DNA of 20,345 nt, taken from Chloroflexota bacterium. GTDB lineage: Bacteria; Chloroflexota; Limnocylindria; Limnocylindrales; CSP1-4. The stretch lies in the NCBI GenBank assembly GCA_017860675.1, contig JAGDMV010000008.1:1-20345 (forward strand), given 5' to 3'. The position numbers were made by a program, and so were the translations under genes. Shown here in pieces: positions 7,457 through 14,503 of the stretch (the first letter of the stretch is position 1; each line of letters opens with the position of its first letter). The notes below the pieces were generated by a model. That model was not told the origin of the DNA, searched no databases, and saw nothing but the letters and a program-made list of their open reading frames with translations.

Positions 7457-8460
7457 GCCATCGACCCGGGCACGACTTCGGGCACGACCCCGGGCACGAC
7501 CCGGCCGTCGCGATCCAGCTCAGCCCGGCGGCGTGCCGCGCGCAGGTCCGCCCCTGGGACCTGGCTCCTGGCGTGGTACGACGTGCGGACGAGCGGGCCC
7601 GACTCGACGTGTTCGAAGCCGAGACTGAGCGCCGCGTCGCGCAGGCGGGCGAACTCGGCCGGCGTCCAGTAGCGGACGACGGGCAGGTTGGCCCGGGTCG
7701 GGCGGAGGTACTGGCCGACGGTGACGATGTCGCAGCCGACCGCGCGCAGGTCGTGGAACGCCGCCAGCACCTCGTCCTCCGTCTCGCCCAGCCCGACCAT
7801 CAGCGAGCTCTTGGTGCGGAGCCTGGTGCCGGCCTCGCGGGCACGAGCCCGGGCCCGGGCGAGGACACCCAGCGAGCGGTCGTAGCGGGCCCGCCTGCGG
7901 ACCTGCCGCTGGAGTCGCTCCACGGTTTCCAGGTTGTGGTCGAGGAGGTCGGGCGCGGCGGCCACCACGATGCCCAGCGGTGCCTCCTCCCCGTCGAAGT
8001 CGGGGACGAGGACCTCGATCCCGGTCGCCGGGCTGGCCGCCCGGACGCGCCGGATGGTCTCGGCGAAGACCGACGCCCCGCCGTCGGCCAGGTCGTCGCG
8101 GGCGACCGAGGTGATCACGACGTGGTCGAGGTCGAGGGTGGCGACGGCCTCCGCTACGCGGCGCGGCTCGTCCGGGTCGTGCCAGGTGGGCCGGCCGGTC
8201 CGCACGGCGCAGAAGCCGCATGCCCGTGTGCACGTCTCGCCGAGGATCATGATCGTGGCCGTGCGCTGGTCCCAGCACTCGCCGAGATTCGGGCAGCGCG
8301 CCTCCTCGCAGACCGTGTTGAGGTGAAGCCCCCGGACGAGGCGACGCAGGTCACGCACGGCCTCACCCGCCGGGACCGCCACCATCAGCCAGTCCGGGTG
8401 GCGGCGATGAGGGGCGGACTCCTCGGCCGCTGGATCGATCAGCGCGGACTCGCTCGCCAT
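7453..8460 (-). CDS. lipA: Lipoyl synthase
   Basis: LipA is a radical SAM enzyme that inserts two sulfur atoms into octanoyl chains already attached to carrier proteins, giving the lipoyl cofactor. Both cluster motifs are intact: the auxiliary cluster cysteines C51, C56 and C62 (CEEARCPNLGEC) and the radical SAM cysteines C77, C81 and C84 (CTRACGFC). The C-terminal RTSY (292-295) matches the family RSSY motif, whose second Ser ligates the auxiliary cluster. At 335 residues it is slightly longer than usual because of a repetitive tail (VVPGVVPEVVPG, 321-332). It lies downstream of the E2 gene, whose product needs the cofactor, and overlaps the next gene by four bases. TAGACT lies 6 nt before the ATG and no Shine-Dalgarno is evident, so a leaderless transcript starting here is likely. 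lipB and lplA are not in the window. Confidence 0.95.
   Translation of the reverse strand: MASESALIDPAAEESAPHRRHPDWLMVAVPAGEAVRDLRRLVRGLHLNTVCEEARCPNLGECWDQRTATIMILGETCTRACGFCAVRTGRPTWHDPDEPRRVAEAVATLDLDHVVITSVARDDLADGGASVFAETIRRVRAASPATGIEVLVPDFDGEEAPLGIVVAAAPDLLDHNLETVERLQRQVRRRARYDRSLGVLARARARAREAGTRLRTKSSLMVGLGETEDEVLAAFHDLRAVGCDIVTVGQYLRPTRANLPVVRYWTPAEFARLRDAALSLGFEHVESGPLVRTSYHARSQVPGADLRAARRRAELDRDGRVVPGVVPEVVPGSMA
7465..7500 (-). repeat. Three 12-bp tandem repeats at the 3' end of lipA
   Basis: On the plus strand the units are CCCGGGCACGAC (7465-7476), TTCGGGCACGAC (7477-7488) and CCCGGGCACGAC (7489-7500). In lipA they encode VVPG, VVPE and VVPG. The unit length keeps the frame, and the array lies beyond the conserved enzyme core, so copy number could vary without harm. 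Confidence 0.9.
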
Positions 8461-8466
8461 GGCCCC

Positions 8467-8472
8467 AGTCTA
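8467..8472 (-). promoter_or_regulatory. Candidate -10 element (TAGACT) for leaderless lipA
   Basis: Read on the minus strand, TAGACT is followed by GGGGCC and then the lipA ATG. The 6-nt spacing would place the transcription start on the start codon. This mirrors the layout upstream of the regulator gene at 5563. Confidence 0.45.
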
Positions 8473-8536
8473 CCGGCGGTGCGCGCGGCGCCGCATCGGG
8501 CCAAGGCTGGGCCTGCCCGGTGAGGCGCCGACCCGC

Positions 8537-9121
8537 TCAACGGCACGTCGGCTCCCGCGCGTAGACGATCCCGGCGATCGCCGGCTCCTGCCAGACGAAG
8601 ACGTCATCGCGCGCCCGGCCTGCCGGCGTGTCGTCGATCCAGAGCAGCCGGAACGCCCCGTTCCGGTAGCCGCTGTCCGAGAAGCCCCTCGTCTCCCCGA
8701 TCCCCATGAACGGCCGTTTGCGGTCGGTGAGCAGGTAGACCCCGTCCGCCGTCCTGATCCACGAGGGGAAGGACGGATCCCGGAGCTTCGACGCGCCGGT
8801 GCACCCGGCCAGGTTGAGGCCCGACGTCACTGCGGCGTCGGGCCCGCTCCACGTGTCCACCGACCCTTCGCGGATCCAGGTCTGCACGCCGAGGGCGATC
8901 GCGTAGATGGCCAGGCCGAGCACCACGAGCTTGATGACCGTCCAGAACACCGGGTTGATCGAGAGGCGCAGGCGCCTCCGGGCCGGACGGCCGACCGGCA
9001 GCTCGCGGCCGGCCTGCAGGCTGCGGACGAGGGCCGCCCAGCGGTCGCGGCCAGCGCGGGTGATTTCCTCGCGCCGGGCGGCGCGCTCCTCGATCGACAG
9101 GCGGTGGCGGTTCTCGCTCAT
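8537..9121 (-). CDS. Small single-pass membrane protein of unknown function
   Basis: I do not recognise this 194-residue protein. A highly charged, Arg/Glu-rich cytoplasmic N terminus (1-55) is followed by one clear membrane helix (about 58-80) and a roughly 110-residue soluble domain. The positive-inside rule puts that domain outside the membrane. It has two cysteines, C107 and C193, which could form a disulfide there, and several aromatic and charged strands (WIRTADGVYLLTD, FRLLWIDD, DDVFVWQEP). It lies 33 bp downstream of the E2 gene and 76 bp upstream of lipA on the same strand, so it is probably cotranscribed with E2. Nothing in the sequence links it directly to lipoate chemistry. The upstream RBS is weak (GGCAGG just before the ATG). 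Confidence 0.65.
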   Translation of the reverse strand: MSENRHRLSIEERAARREEITRAGRDRWAALVRSLQAGRELPVGRPARRRLRLSINPVFWTVIKLVVLGLAIYAIALGVQTWIREGSVDTWSGPDAAVTSGLNLAGCTGASKLRDPSFPSWIRTADGVYLLTDRKRPFMGIGETRGFSDSGYRNGAFRLLWIDDTPAGRARDDVFVWQEPAIAGIVYAREPTCR

Positions 9122-9154
9122 CCTGCCCGCCCTGTCCCTCGACCGCCCAGGTCT

Positions 9155-10540
9155 CTACCAGATGGCCGTCTCGGGGCCGACGGCCTCGAGCCAGGCCTTG
9201 ACGTCGCGAAGGAAGAACCCCGCGCCGGCCCCGTCGTTGGCGCGGTGGTCGATGGCCACGACCATGTTCATGACCGGCCGGATGGCGATAGCCTCGCCCT
9301 CCGGGCTCGTCACCACCACCGGCCGCCTGGTGATCGCCTCCATCGTCAGGATGGCGACCTCGGGGACGTTGATGATCGGCAGGGTGACGATGCTGCCGTA
9401 CCAGCCGGTGTTGTCGACGGTGAAGGTCGCGCCGCCGAAGTCGTCGACCCGAAACCGACCGGCCCGGGCGCGGGCTGCCACGTCGGCGATCGCCCGGTTG
9501 ATGCCGTGGACCGAGAGCGTGTCCGCGTCACGCACGACCGGCACGACGAGCCCGTCGTCGACGGCAACGGCGACTCCCAAGTGGATCCGGCGCATGGCCA
9601 ACAGGCCGGCATCCGTCCAGTGGGCGTTGAAGGTCGGACGGTGGCGCAGCGCCTCGATGACCGCCCGGGCGACAAGCGCGACGTAGCTCAGCGAGATCCC
9701 CTCGCGCGCCTGGTACTCGGCCTTGACGCCTTCGCGCAGGCGGACGAGGTTCGTGGCGTCAACCTCGACCTGGACGTAGGCGGTCGGCACCGCCAAGGCC
9801 CGGGTCATCTGGTCGGCGATCCCGCGGCGCATCCGCGACATGGGCACGAGGAGCTCGTCCGCGCCAGGCGGGAAGACGAGGGCAGTCGAAGCCGGGCGTG
9901 CGGCGCCTGCGGCCGGCCGCGAAACGGGCGCCGGGGCGCCGGGCGGAGCGCCGGCAACCGAGCGGCCAACCGCCGCCATGATGTCGGCGCGCGTGATCCG
10001 CCCGCCCATGCCGCTGCCTGGGACCTGCTCCGGCGCCAGCCCGTGCTCCCGCAGCAGGCGGCGCACCGACGGCGTCATGCGTGCGTCCGGCCTGCCGATC
10101 GCGGGCAGGGCCGCCGAGGCGGCCGGCGCAGGAACGGACATAGGTCCGGCCGCCACCGGGACAGCAGGCGCCGACGCGGGCGGTGCGATCTGCGGTGCAG
10201 GCTCGACGGGTGGCGCGGCCGCAGTGGACGGCGCGGCCGCACCGGCGGGCGCAGGCGTTGCCGTGCCCGGCTCCAACGCCGGGGTACGCTCCGGTACCGC
10301 CTCATCGCCCTCCGTCAGGACCGCGATCTCGGCTCCGGCCGGGACCGTCGCGCCCTCGGGGGCCAGGATCTCGACCAGCATGCCGCCGAACGGCGCGGGC
10401 ACCTCGGCGTTCACCTTGTCGGTGATCACCTCGACGAGCGGCTCGTCCTTCGCCACGCGGTCGCCTGGCTCCTTCAGCCAGCGTCCGATCGTCCCCTCGG
10501 CGACGCTCTCGCCGAGCTGGGGCATCGTCACCTTGGCCAC
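9155..10540 (-). CDS. Dihydrolipoamide acyltransferase, E2 of a 2-oxoacid dehydrogenase complex
   Basis: E2 forms the core of pyruvate, 2-oxoglutarate or branched-chain 2-oxoacid dehydrogenase complexes and carries acyl groups on a swinging lipoyl arm. One N-terminal lipoyl domain has the modified lysine K42 in ITDKVNAEV. An Ala/Pro-rich linker (about 80-150) leads to a peripheral subunit-binding domain (about 155-191, MTPSVRRLLREHGL and GSGMGGRITRADI), which docks E1 or E3. A second linker leads to the trimeric catalytic domain (about 228-460) with active-site H432 and D436 in DHRANDG. The single lipoyl domain and 461-residue length suit a branched-chain or generic acyltransferase, but the substrate cannot be fixed without E1. 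The GTG start at 10540 is supported by GAGGAGGT ending 7 nt upstream. The E3 gene lies just upstream on the same strand. Confidence 0.92.
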   Translation of the reverse strand: MAKVTMPQLGESVAEGTIGRWLKEPGDRVAKDEPLVEVITDKVNAEVPAPFGGMLVEILAPEGATVPAGAEIAVLTEGDEAVPERTPALEPGTATPAPAGAAAPSTAAAPPVEPAPQIAPPASAPAVPVAAGPMSVPAPAASAALPAIGRPDARMTPSVRRLLREHGLAPEQVPGSGMGGRITRADIMAAVGRSVAGAPPGAPAPVSRPAAGAARPASTALVFPPGADELLVPMSRMRRGIADQMTRALAVPTAYVQVEVDATNLVRLREGVKAEYQAREGISLSYVALVARAVIEALRHRPTFNAHWTDAGLLAMRRIHLGVAVAVDDGLVVPVVRDADTLSVHGINRAIADVAARARAGRFRVDDFGGATFTVDNTGWYGSIVTLPIINVPEVAILTMEAITRRPVVVTSPEGEAIAIRPVMNMVVAIDHRANDGAGAGFFLRDVKAWLEAVGPETAIW

Positions 10541-10633
10541 GGACGCTACCTCCTCGACGGGGCCGGCCCCCGCGTTCGACCGGATCGTCGCCTGCCCCGG
10601 CCCTCGCCCCCGCGATGGCTCCCGGGGCAGATG

Positions 10634-10639
10634 AGCCTA
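10634..10639 (-). promoter_or_regulatory. Candidate -10 element (TAGGCT) in the 208-bp gap before E2
   Basis: The gap between the end of the E3 gene and the E2 start holds a hairpin and then, on the minus strand, TAGGCT about 95 nt before the GTG. This would give E2 its own promoter with a leader of roughly 85 nt. No -35 is recognisable, and the leader shows no known riboswitch that I can identify. Confidence 0.3.
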
Positions 10640-10655
10640 GTGTGGCCCATCGTGC

Positions 10656-10680
10656 GCCGTCCGGCTACCGACCGGACGGC
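10656..10680 (-). terminator. Hairpin between the E3 and E2 genes
   Basis: GCCGTCCGG (10656-10664) and CCGGACGGC (10672-10680) form a perfect 9-bp stem with a 7-nt loop, about 70 nt past the lpdA stop codon. It is symmetrical and could act on either strand. It probably ends or attenuates lpdA transcription before E2, or it protects the 3' end of the transcript. Confidence 0.5.
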
Positions 10681-10732
10681 TGCGGCAAGCGACGAGGCCC
10701 CGGCACGCACCTGTGACCCTTCGCGCCGCCGC

Positions 10733-10754
10733 CGCGATCAGAACGCGATCAGAA
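10733..10754. repeat. 11-bp exact tandem duplication spanning the lpdA stop codon
   Basis: CGCGATCAGAA occurs twice in direct succession (10733-10743 and 10744-10754). On the minus strand each copy contains TTCTGA, so the final Phe codon and TGA of lpdA are duplicated just downstream. The first TGA still ends the protein at the normal point. Confidence 0.85.
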
Positions 10755-12194
10755 GTTGATCGACCGGCCGTCGACCGCCATCGCCGCCTCGCCGACCGCC
10801 TCGGCCAGGGTGGGGTGCGGATGGGTGGTCGCGCCGATCTCCCCGGCCGTCGCCTCCAGGAAGGCCGCCAGCGAGGCCTCGGCGATCAGCTCGGTGGCGT
10901 GCGGGCCGACGAGATGGAGCCCGACAAGCTGCCCCGACTCGGCGTCGGCGATGACCTTGGCGAAGCCCGCGTAGTCCCCGTGGATGACCGCCTTGGCGAT
11001 GGCCTGGAACGGGACCTTGCCGGTGCGGACGGCCAGGCCGCGGCGCTCGCACTCCTGCTCGGTGAGGCCAACCGAGGCGATCTCGGGCCGGCAGTAGGTC
11101 GCCCGCGGCTGGGTGTCGTAGTCGATCGGGTGAACGTCCGGGTCGGCGGTGATGGCGTGGACAGCCGTGAGTCCTTCGTGCGCCGCCGTGTGGGCCAGCC
11201 ACAGGCCGCCGACGACGTCGCCGATGGCCCAGACGTGCGGCTCGGCGGTTCGCATGTAGCCGTCGACCTTGATGACCCCGCGCTCGACCTCCACCCGGGT
11301 TGTCTCGAGGCCGATGTCCTCGACGTTGGCAGCCCGGCCGGCGGCCAGCAGCAGCACCTCGGCCACCACCTCGCGCGACTCGCCGCCCTCCACCCCGACC
11401 GAGACCCGGATCCCGGCCTCGTCGACCACGAGCGTCTCGGCAGCCAGCCGGGCGTTGGTGACAACGTCGATGCCGCGCCGACGGAATGCGCGCTCCAGCT
11501 CCTTCGACACCTCGCGGTCCTCCAGCGGAGCGATCGCCGGCAGGTACTCGAGGAGGGTCACCTTCGCCCCGAGATCTGCGTAGAGGCTGGCGAACTCGCA
11601 GCCGACCGCCCCGGCCCCGACGATGGCGATGCTCGGCGGCACGCTGTCGGCCCGGAGGACGTCGTCGGAGGTGAGCACACGGACTCCGTCGGGCTCGAAC
11701 CCGGGCAGGCTCTTCACCCGGCTGCCGGTGGCGACGACGACGTCGGTTGCCAGCAACAGCCGCTCGCCGCCGCCCCCCGGCGTGCCATCCTCGCCGTGGA
11801 GGGCGACCCGCACCCGGCCGGGCCCGTCGAGGCGGCCCCGGCCGGCCACCCACTCGACCTTGTTCTTGGCGACGAGGGTGCGCAGGCCGGTCCACATCCG
11901 CTTGACGACGGCGTCGCGCCGGGCGGCGATCCGCCCATAGTCGAAGCCGATGCCCTCGTGGCCGGTGAGGCCGAGCTCGGCGCCCTTCTCGCGCACCCGA
12001 TGGACGGCCTCGGCCGACTCGAGCAGTGCCTTGGTCGGGATGCAGCCACGGTGGAGGCAGGTGCCGCCGATCTTGTCCTCGTCGACGAGCGCGACCCGCA
12101 TGCCGAGCTGGCCGGCCCGGAAGGCGGCCGCGTAGCCGCCGGTACCGGCGCCGAGAACGACGACGTCGAAGGTGTCGGGCGACGGGTTGGCCAT
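10749..12194 (-). CDS. lpdA: Dihydrolipoamide dehydrogenase (E3)
   Basis: E3 is the FAD-dependent enzyme that reoxidises dihydrolipoyl groups on E2 and passes electrons to NAD+. At 481 residues it is full length. The FAD-binding GAGTGG (15-20) is followed by the redox disulfide C46/C51 in GGTCLHRGCIP, an NAD-binding GAGAVG (193-198), the second FAD motif AIGDVVGG (323-330), and the C-terminal dimer-interface pair H460 and E465 in HPHPTLAEAVGEA. The reading frame stays open upstream to 12671, but that stretch has no homology and lies antisense to another gene. The ATG at 12194 has GGAGG 9 nt upstream and begins directly before the Rossmann fold. It is transcribed toward E2 and lipA, which supports one lipoyl-enzyme cluster. 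Confidence 0.95.
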   Translation of the reverse strand: MANPSPDTFDVVVLGAGTGGYAAAFRAGQLGMRVALVDEDKIGGTCLHRGCIPTKALLESAEAVHRVREKGAELGLTGHEGIGFDYGRIAARRDAVVKRMWTGLRTLVAKNKVEWVAGRGRLDGPGRVRVALHGEDGTPGGGGERLLLATDVVVATGSRVKSLPGFEPDGVRVLTSDDVLRADSVPPSIAIVGAGAVGCEFASLYADLGAKVTLLEYLPAIAPLEDREVSKELERAFRRRGIDVVTNARLAAETLVVDEAGIRVSVGVEGGESREVVAEVLLLAAGRAANVEDIGLETTRVEVERGVIKVDGYMRTAEPHVWAIGDVVGGLWLAHTAAHEGLTAVHAITADPDVHPIDYDTQPRATYCRPEIASVGLTEQECERRGLAVRTGKVPFQAIAKAVIHGDYAGFAKVIADAESGQLVGLHLVGPHATELIAEASLAAFLEATAGEIGATTHPHPTLAEAVGEAAMAVDGRSINF

Positions 12195-12243
12195 GCTGGT
12201 CGGCCTCCACGGGTGGGACGGTTGAACGACCCCGGCGTTCGCC

Positions 12244-12249
12244 ATGGTA
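12244..12249 (-). promoter_or_regulatory. Candidate lpdA -10 (TACCAT) in a 142-bp divergent intergenic region
   Basis: The region between lpdA (minus) and the TPM gene (plus) must hold both promoters. On the minus strand TACCAT lies 49 nt before the lpdA ATG. On the plus strand I found no convincing promoter pair; GAGAAT at 12286-12291 is the closest -10-like hexamer. Both calls are weak. Confidence 0.25.
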
Positions 12250-12336
12250 CCGCCCGGCGGCCGCACGCCCGTTGCCGGATCGCGCGAGAATGGGGCAGGC
12301 GAACTGCCGGATCGATCCACGATTGGGGGCACCTGG

Positions 12337-14385
12337 ATGTCCGCCACCTTCCGCCGTCGACCGCTGCCCCTCCGCCGCCTGCTCGCCGCCGGGCTCGCGC
12401 TGGCGGCCCTCGTCGGATTCCTGGCGGCTGCCGGCCCCACCGTCGCCGCCGAGCCCCGGGACCTCCGCGACCAGCTGACCGACGATGTCGGCGCCCTCGA
12501 CGCGACGGGCAGGCCGGAGGTCGAGACCGCTCTCGAGGCGCTCCTGGGGGAGCACGGGACCCAGCTCTGGGTGTGGTACACCGACACGACGGGCGGCATG
12601 TCCGCCCCCGATTTCGCCGCGGAGACGGCCCGCCTGAGCTCGCTCGGCGGAACCGACCTGCTCCTCGTCATCGCCCTCGATGACCGCGCCTACGGCTACT
12701 CGCGGCCGGAGGCGTTTCCTTTGTCGGACGCCGAGCTGGAGCGGCTCCTCTCGAGCTCGCTCGAGCCGGGCCTGCGCAACGAGGACTACGCCGGGGCCGT
12801 GGTCAGCTTCGCCGACGCGTTGGGCACAGAGCTCGGTGGCGGCGCTCAGACCGCCGTGCCGCAGCCGACCAAGCCGCCCGCCAGCAGCGGTGGTGACGGC
12901 TGGAGCATCGGCACGATCGTCGCCCTGGTCGCTGTCGTCGCGCTCATCGCCGGCGGGGCCTGGTGGCTGTTCTACCGGCGAAGGCCGGCCGGCGCTCGCG
13001 CAGCCGCAGGGACGGGTTCCGGACCGGCCGACGAGTTCGCCACGACGTCGGACGAGCAGCTGGGCGAGGAGGCGAACCGGCTCCTCGTCGCCACGGACGA
13101 CGCGGTCCGCGACAGCGATCAGGAGCTGGGCTTCGCCGAGGCGGAGTTCGGCGAGGCCGAGGCAGCCCCGTTCCGCGATGCGATCGCGGCGGCGAAGGCC
13201 GACCTCCGGGCGGCCTTCGAGATCCGCCAGCAGCTCGACGACTCCACCCCGGAGGACCGGCCCACGCGCCGGCGGATGCTGGTCGAGCTGGTCGGCAAGT
13301 GCCGCGCTGCCCAGGCCCGGCTGGACGCGGAAGCCGAGCGGTTCGAGCAGCTCCGCGCGTTCGAACGGCAGGCGCCCGAGGTCCTGGCCAGGCTGCCCAC
13401 CGACACGGACGCCATGGAGGCGCGCCTCGTGGCAGCCGAGCAGACCATGAGCCACCTCCGTGAGTACGCCGACGCCGTCTGGCAGCCGGTGGCGAGGAAC
13501 CTGGACGACGCCCGCACCCGCATCGCCGCCGTGCGGGCGGCCATCGCCGAGGGCGAGGCCGCCCGGTGGGCGGGCGAAAGCCGCACGCTGGCGGCGGCCG
13601 CCAGGGCCGGCCAGCAGGCGCTCGGCCAGGCCGGGGCATTCATCGACGGCGTCGAGCGCCTCGCAAGAGAGGTGGACGAGGCCCGAGACAGGGTGGCCGG
13701 CGAGCTGGTCGACGCCGAGGCCGACCTCGACCGCGCCCGGGCAGCGGTGGGCACCGCCCCAGCCGACCCGGCGTTGCCGGACCGGCTGGCCGAGGCCGAG
13801 TCGCTCCTCGCCACCGCCCGCACCGACCTGGCACCGCCCAAGCCGGACGTTGCCTCGGCCTACCGGCGCGCCCGCCAGGCGAACGAGATCGCCGATGCGG
13901 CACTGGCCTCGATCCGGACGGCCCAGGAGCAGCAGGCACGACTGGCGGCCCGCCTGGACACCTCGATCCGGGGCGCCCAGGCGACGGTGACGCGCGCCTC
14001 GGACTTCATCGCGACCCGCCGGGGGGGCGTCGGGCGCGAGGCACGCACCCGGCTGGCCGAGGCGCAGCGCCACCTCGACCAGGCGGTCGCGATCGGGCCG
14101 ACGGACCCCACCGCCGGTGCGCGCGAGGCCGAGGACGCGGCCCGTCTCGCCAACGAGGCCCTGGCCTTCGCCCAGCGCGATTACGATGACTGGGACGACC
14201 CATGGCGCGGCGGTGGCCGCGGAGGCCGGGGGGGCGTGGACGGCGCGGACATCGCCGGAGCCGTGATCGGGGGGATCATCGGCGGGATGTTGAGCGGCGG
14301 TGGCCGCGGCGGCTTCGGGGGCGGTGGCGGCTTCGGCGGCGGCTTCGGCGGCGGGGGGCGAACCTCCGGCGGCGGACGCTGGTGA
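12337..14385 (+). CDS. TPM-domain membrane protein with long coiled coil and Gly-rich tail
   Basis: An Arg-rich start and a hydrophobic stretch (about 14-38) form a signal peptide or anchor. Residues about 42-165 are a TPM domain, the YgcG-type fold found in envelope proteins of bacteria and in plant TLP18.3; key stretches are TQLWVWYTDTTGG and GTDLLLVIALDDRAYGY. A linker leads to a second membrane segment (about 191-213, followed by RRR). About 400 residues of Ala/Glu/Arg-rich helix (230-615) follow, predicted to be coiled coil and cytoplasmic. The C terminus is a Gly-rich tail ending in Arg-Trp, as in other YgcG-like proteins. The start ATG at 12337 sits behind a GGGGG stretch; upstream in-frame codons lack signal-like sequence. 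pspA follows 118 bp downstream. The cytoplasmic helices could contact PspA, which is itself a coiled-coil protein. Catalytic activity is not established. Confidence 0.8.
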   Translation: MSATFRRRPLPLRRLLAAGLALAALVGFLAAAGPTVAAEPRDLRDQLTDDVGALDATGRPEVETALEALLGEHGTQLWVWYTDTTGGMSAPDFAAETARLSSLGGTDLLLVIALDDRAYGYSRPEAFPLSDAELERLLSSSLEPGLRNEDYAGAVVSFADALGTELGGGAQTAVPQPTKPPASSGGDGWSIGTIVALVAVVALIAGGAWWLFYRRRPAGARAAAGTGSGPADEFATTSDEQLGEEANRLLVATDDAVRDSDQELGFAEAEFGEAEAAPFRDAIAAAKADLRAAFEIRQQLDDSTPEDRPTRRRMLVELVGKCRAAQARLDAEAERFEQLRAFERQAPEVLARLPTDTDAMEARLVAAEQTMSHLREYADAVWQPVARNLDDARTRIAAVRAAIAEGEAARWAGESRTLAAAARAGQQALGQAGAFIDGVERLAREVDEARDRVAGELVDAEADLDRARAAVGTAPADPALPDRLAEAESLLATARTDLAPPKPDVASAYRRARQANEIADAALASIRTAQEQQARLAARLDTSIRGAQATVTRASDFIATRRGGVGREARTRLAEAQRHLDQAVAIGPTDPTAGAREAEDAARLANEALAFAQRDYDDWDDPWRGGGRGGRGGVDGADIAGAVIGGIIGGMLSGGGRGGFGGGGGFGGGFGGGGRTSGGGRW

Positions 14386-14394
14386 CCACGGGGG

Positions 14395-14503
14395 TAGGAT
14401 GACCGATGGCGGCCCGGTCTCCCGGCCGGGCAGCCTGTGACGGTGGCGATGCTGGCGCGACGCCGATCTCCGGCGGCGGCCTCAATTGGAGGGACACCTG
14501 GCC
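14395..14503 (+). promoter_or_regulatory. pspA upstream region: candidate -10 TAGGAT, short hairpin and RBS
   Basis: TAGGAT (14395-14400) lies 10 bp after the TPM stop codon and could give pspA its own promoter with a leader of about 95 nt. A 6-bp stem, GCCCGG (14412-14417) with CCGGGC (14426-14431), would lie near the 5' end of that RNA. GGAGGG (14488-14493) is the RBS. ATTGGAGGGACACCTGG before pspA closely resembles ATTGGGGGCACCTGG before the TPM gene. An ATG at 14406 is not credible as a gene start. Confidence 0.4.

Noticed and set aside
8459..10759. 766-residue open frame on the plus strand opposite E2 and the membrane protein
   Set aside because: It crosses several well-supported minus-strand genes and their intergenic gaps, and its composition is that of a shadow frame.
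12195..12671. 159-residue N-terminal extension of the lpdA frame
   Set aside because: It lacks homology, is Arg/Ser-rich, lies antisense to the TPM gene, and a good RBS precedes the ATG at 12194.
10738..14073. 1111-residue minus-strand frame covering lpdA and the TPM gene
   Set aside because: It ignores the divergent gene boundary, overlaps two recognisable proteins in other frames, and shows only low-complexity Arg/Gly sequence.
14290..14384. Gly-codon-rich repeat as a mobile or regulatory repeat
   Set aside because: It encodes the Gly-rich tail typical of TPM/YgcG-like proteins and is explained by protein sequence.
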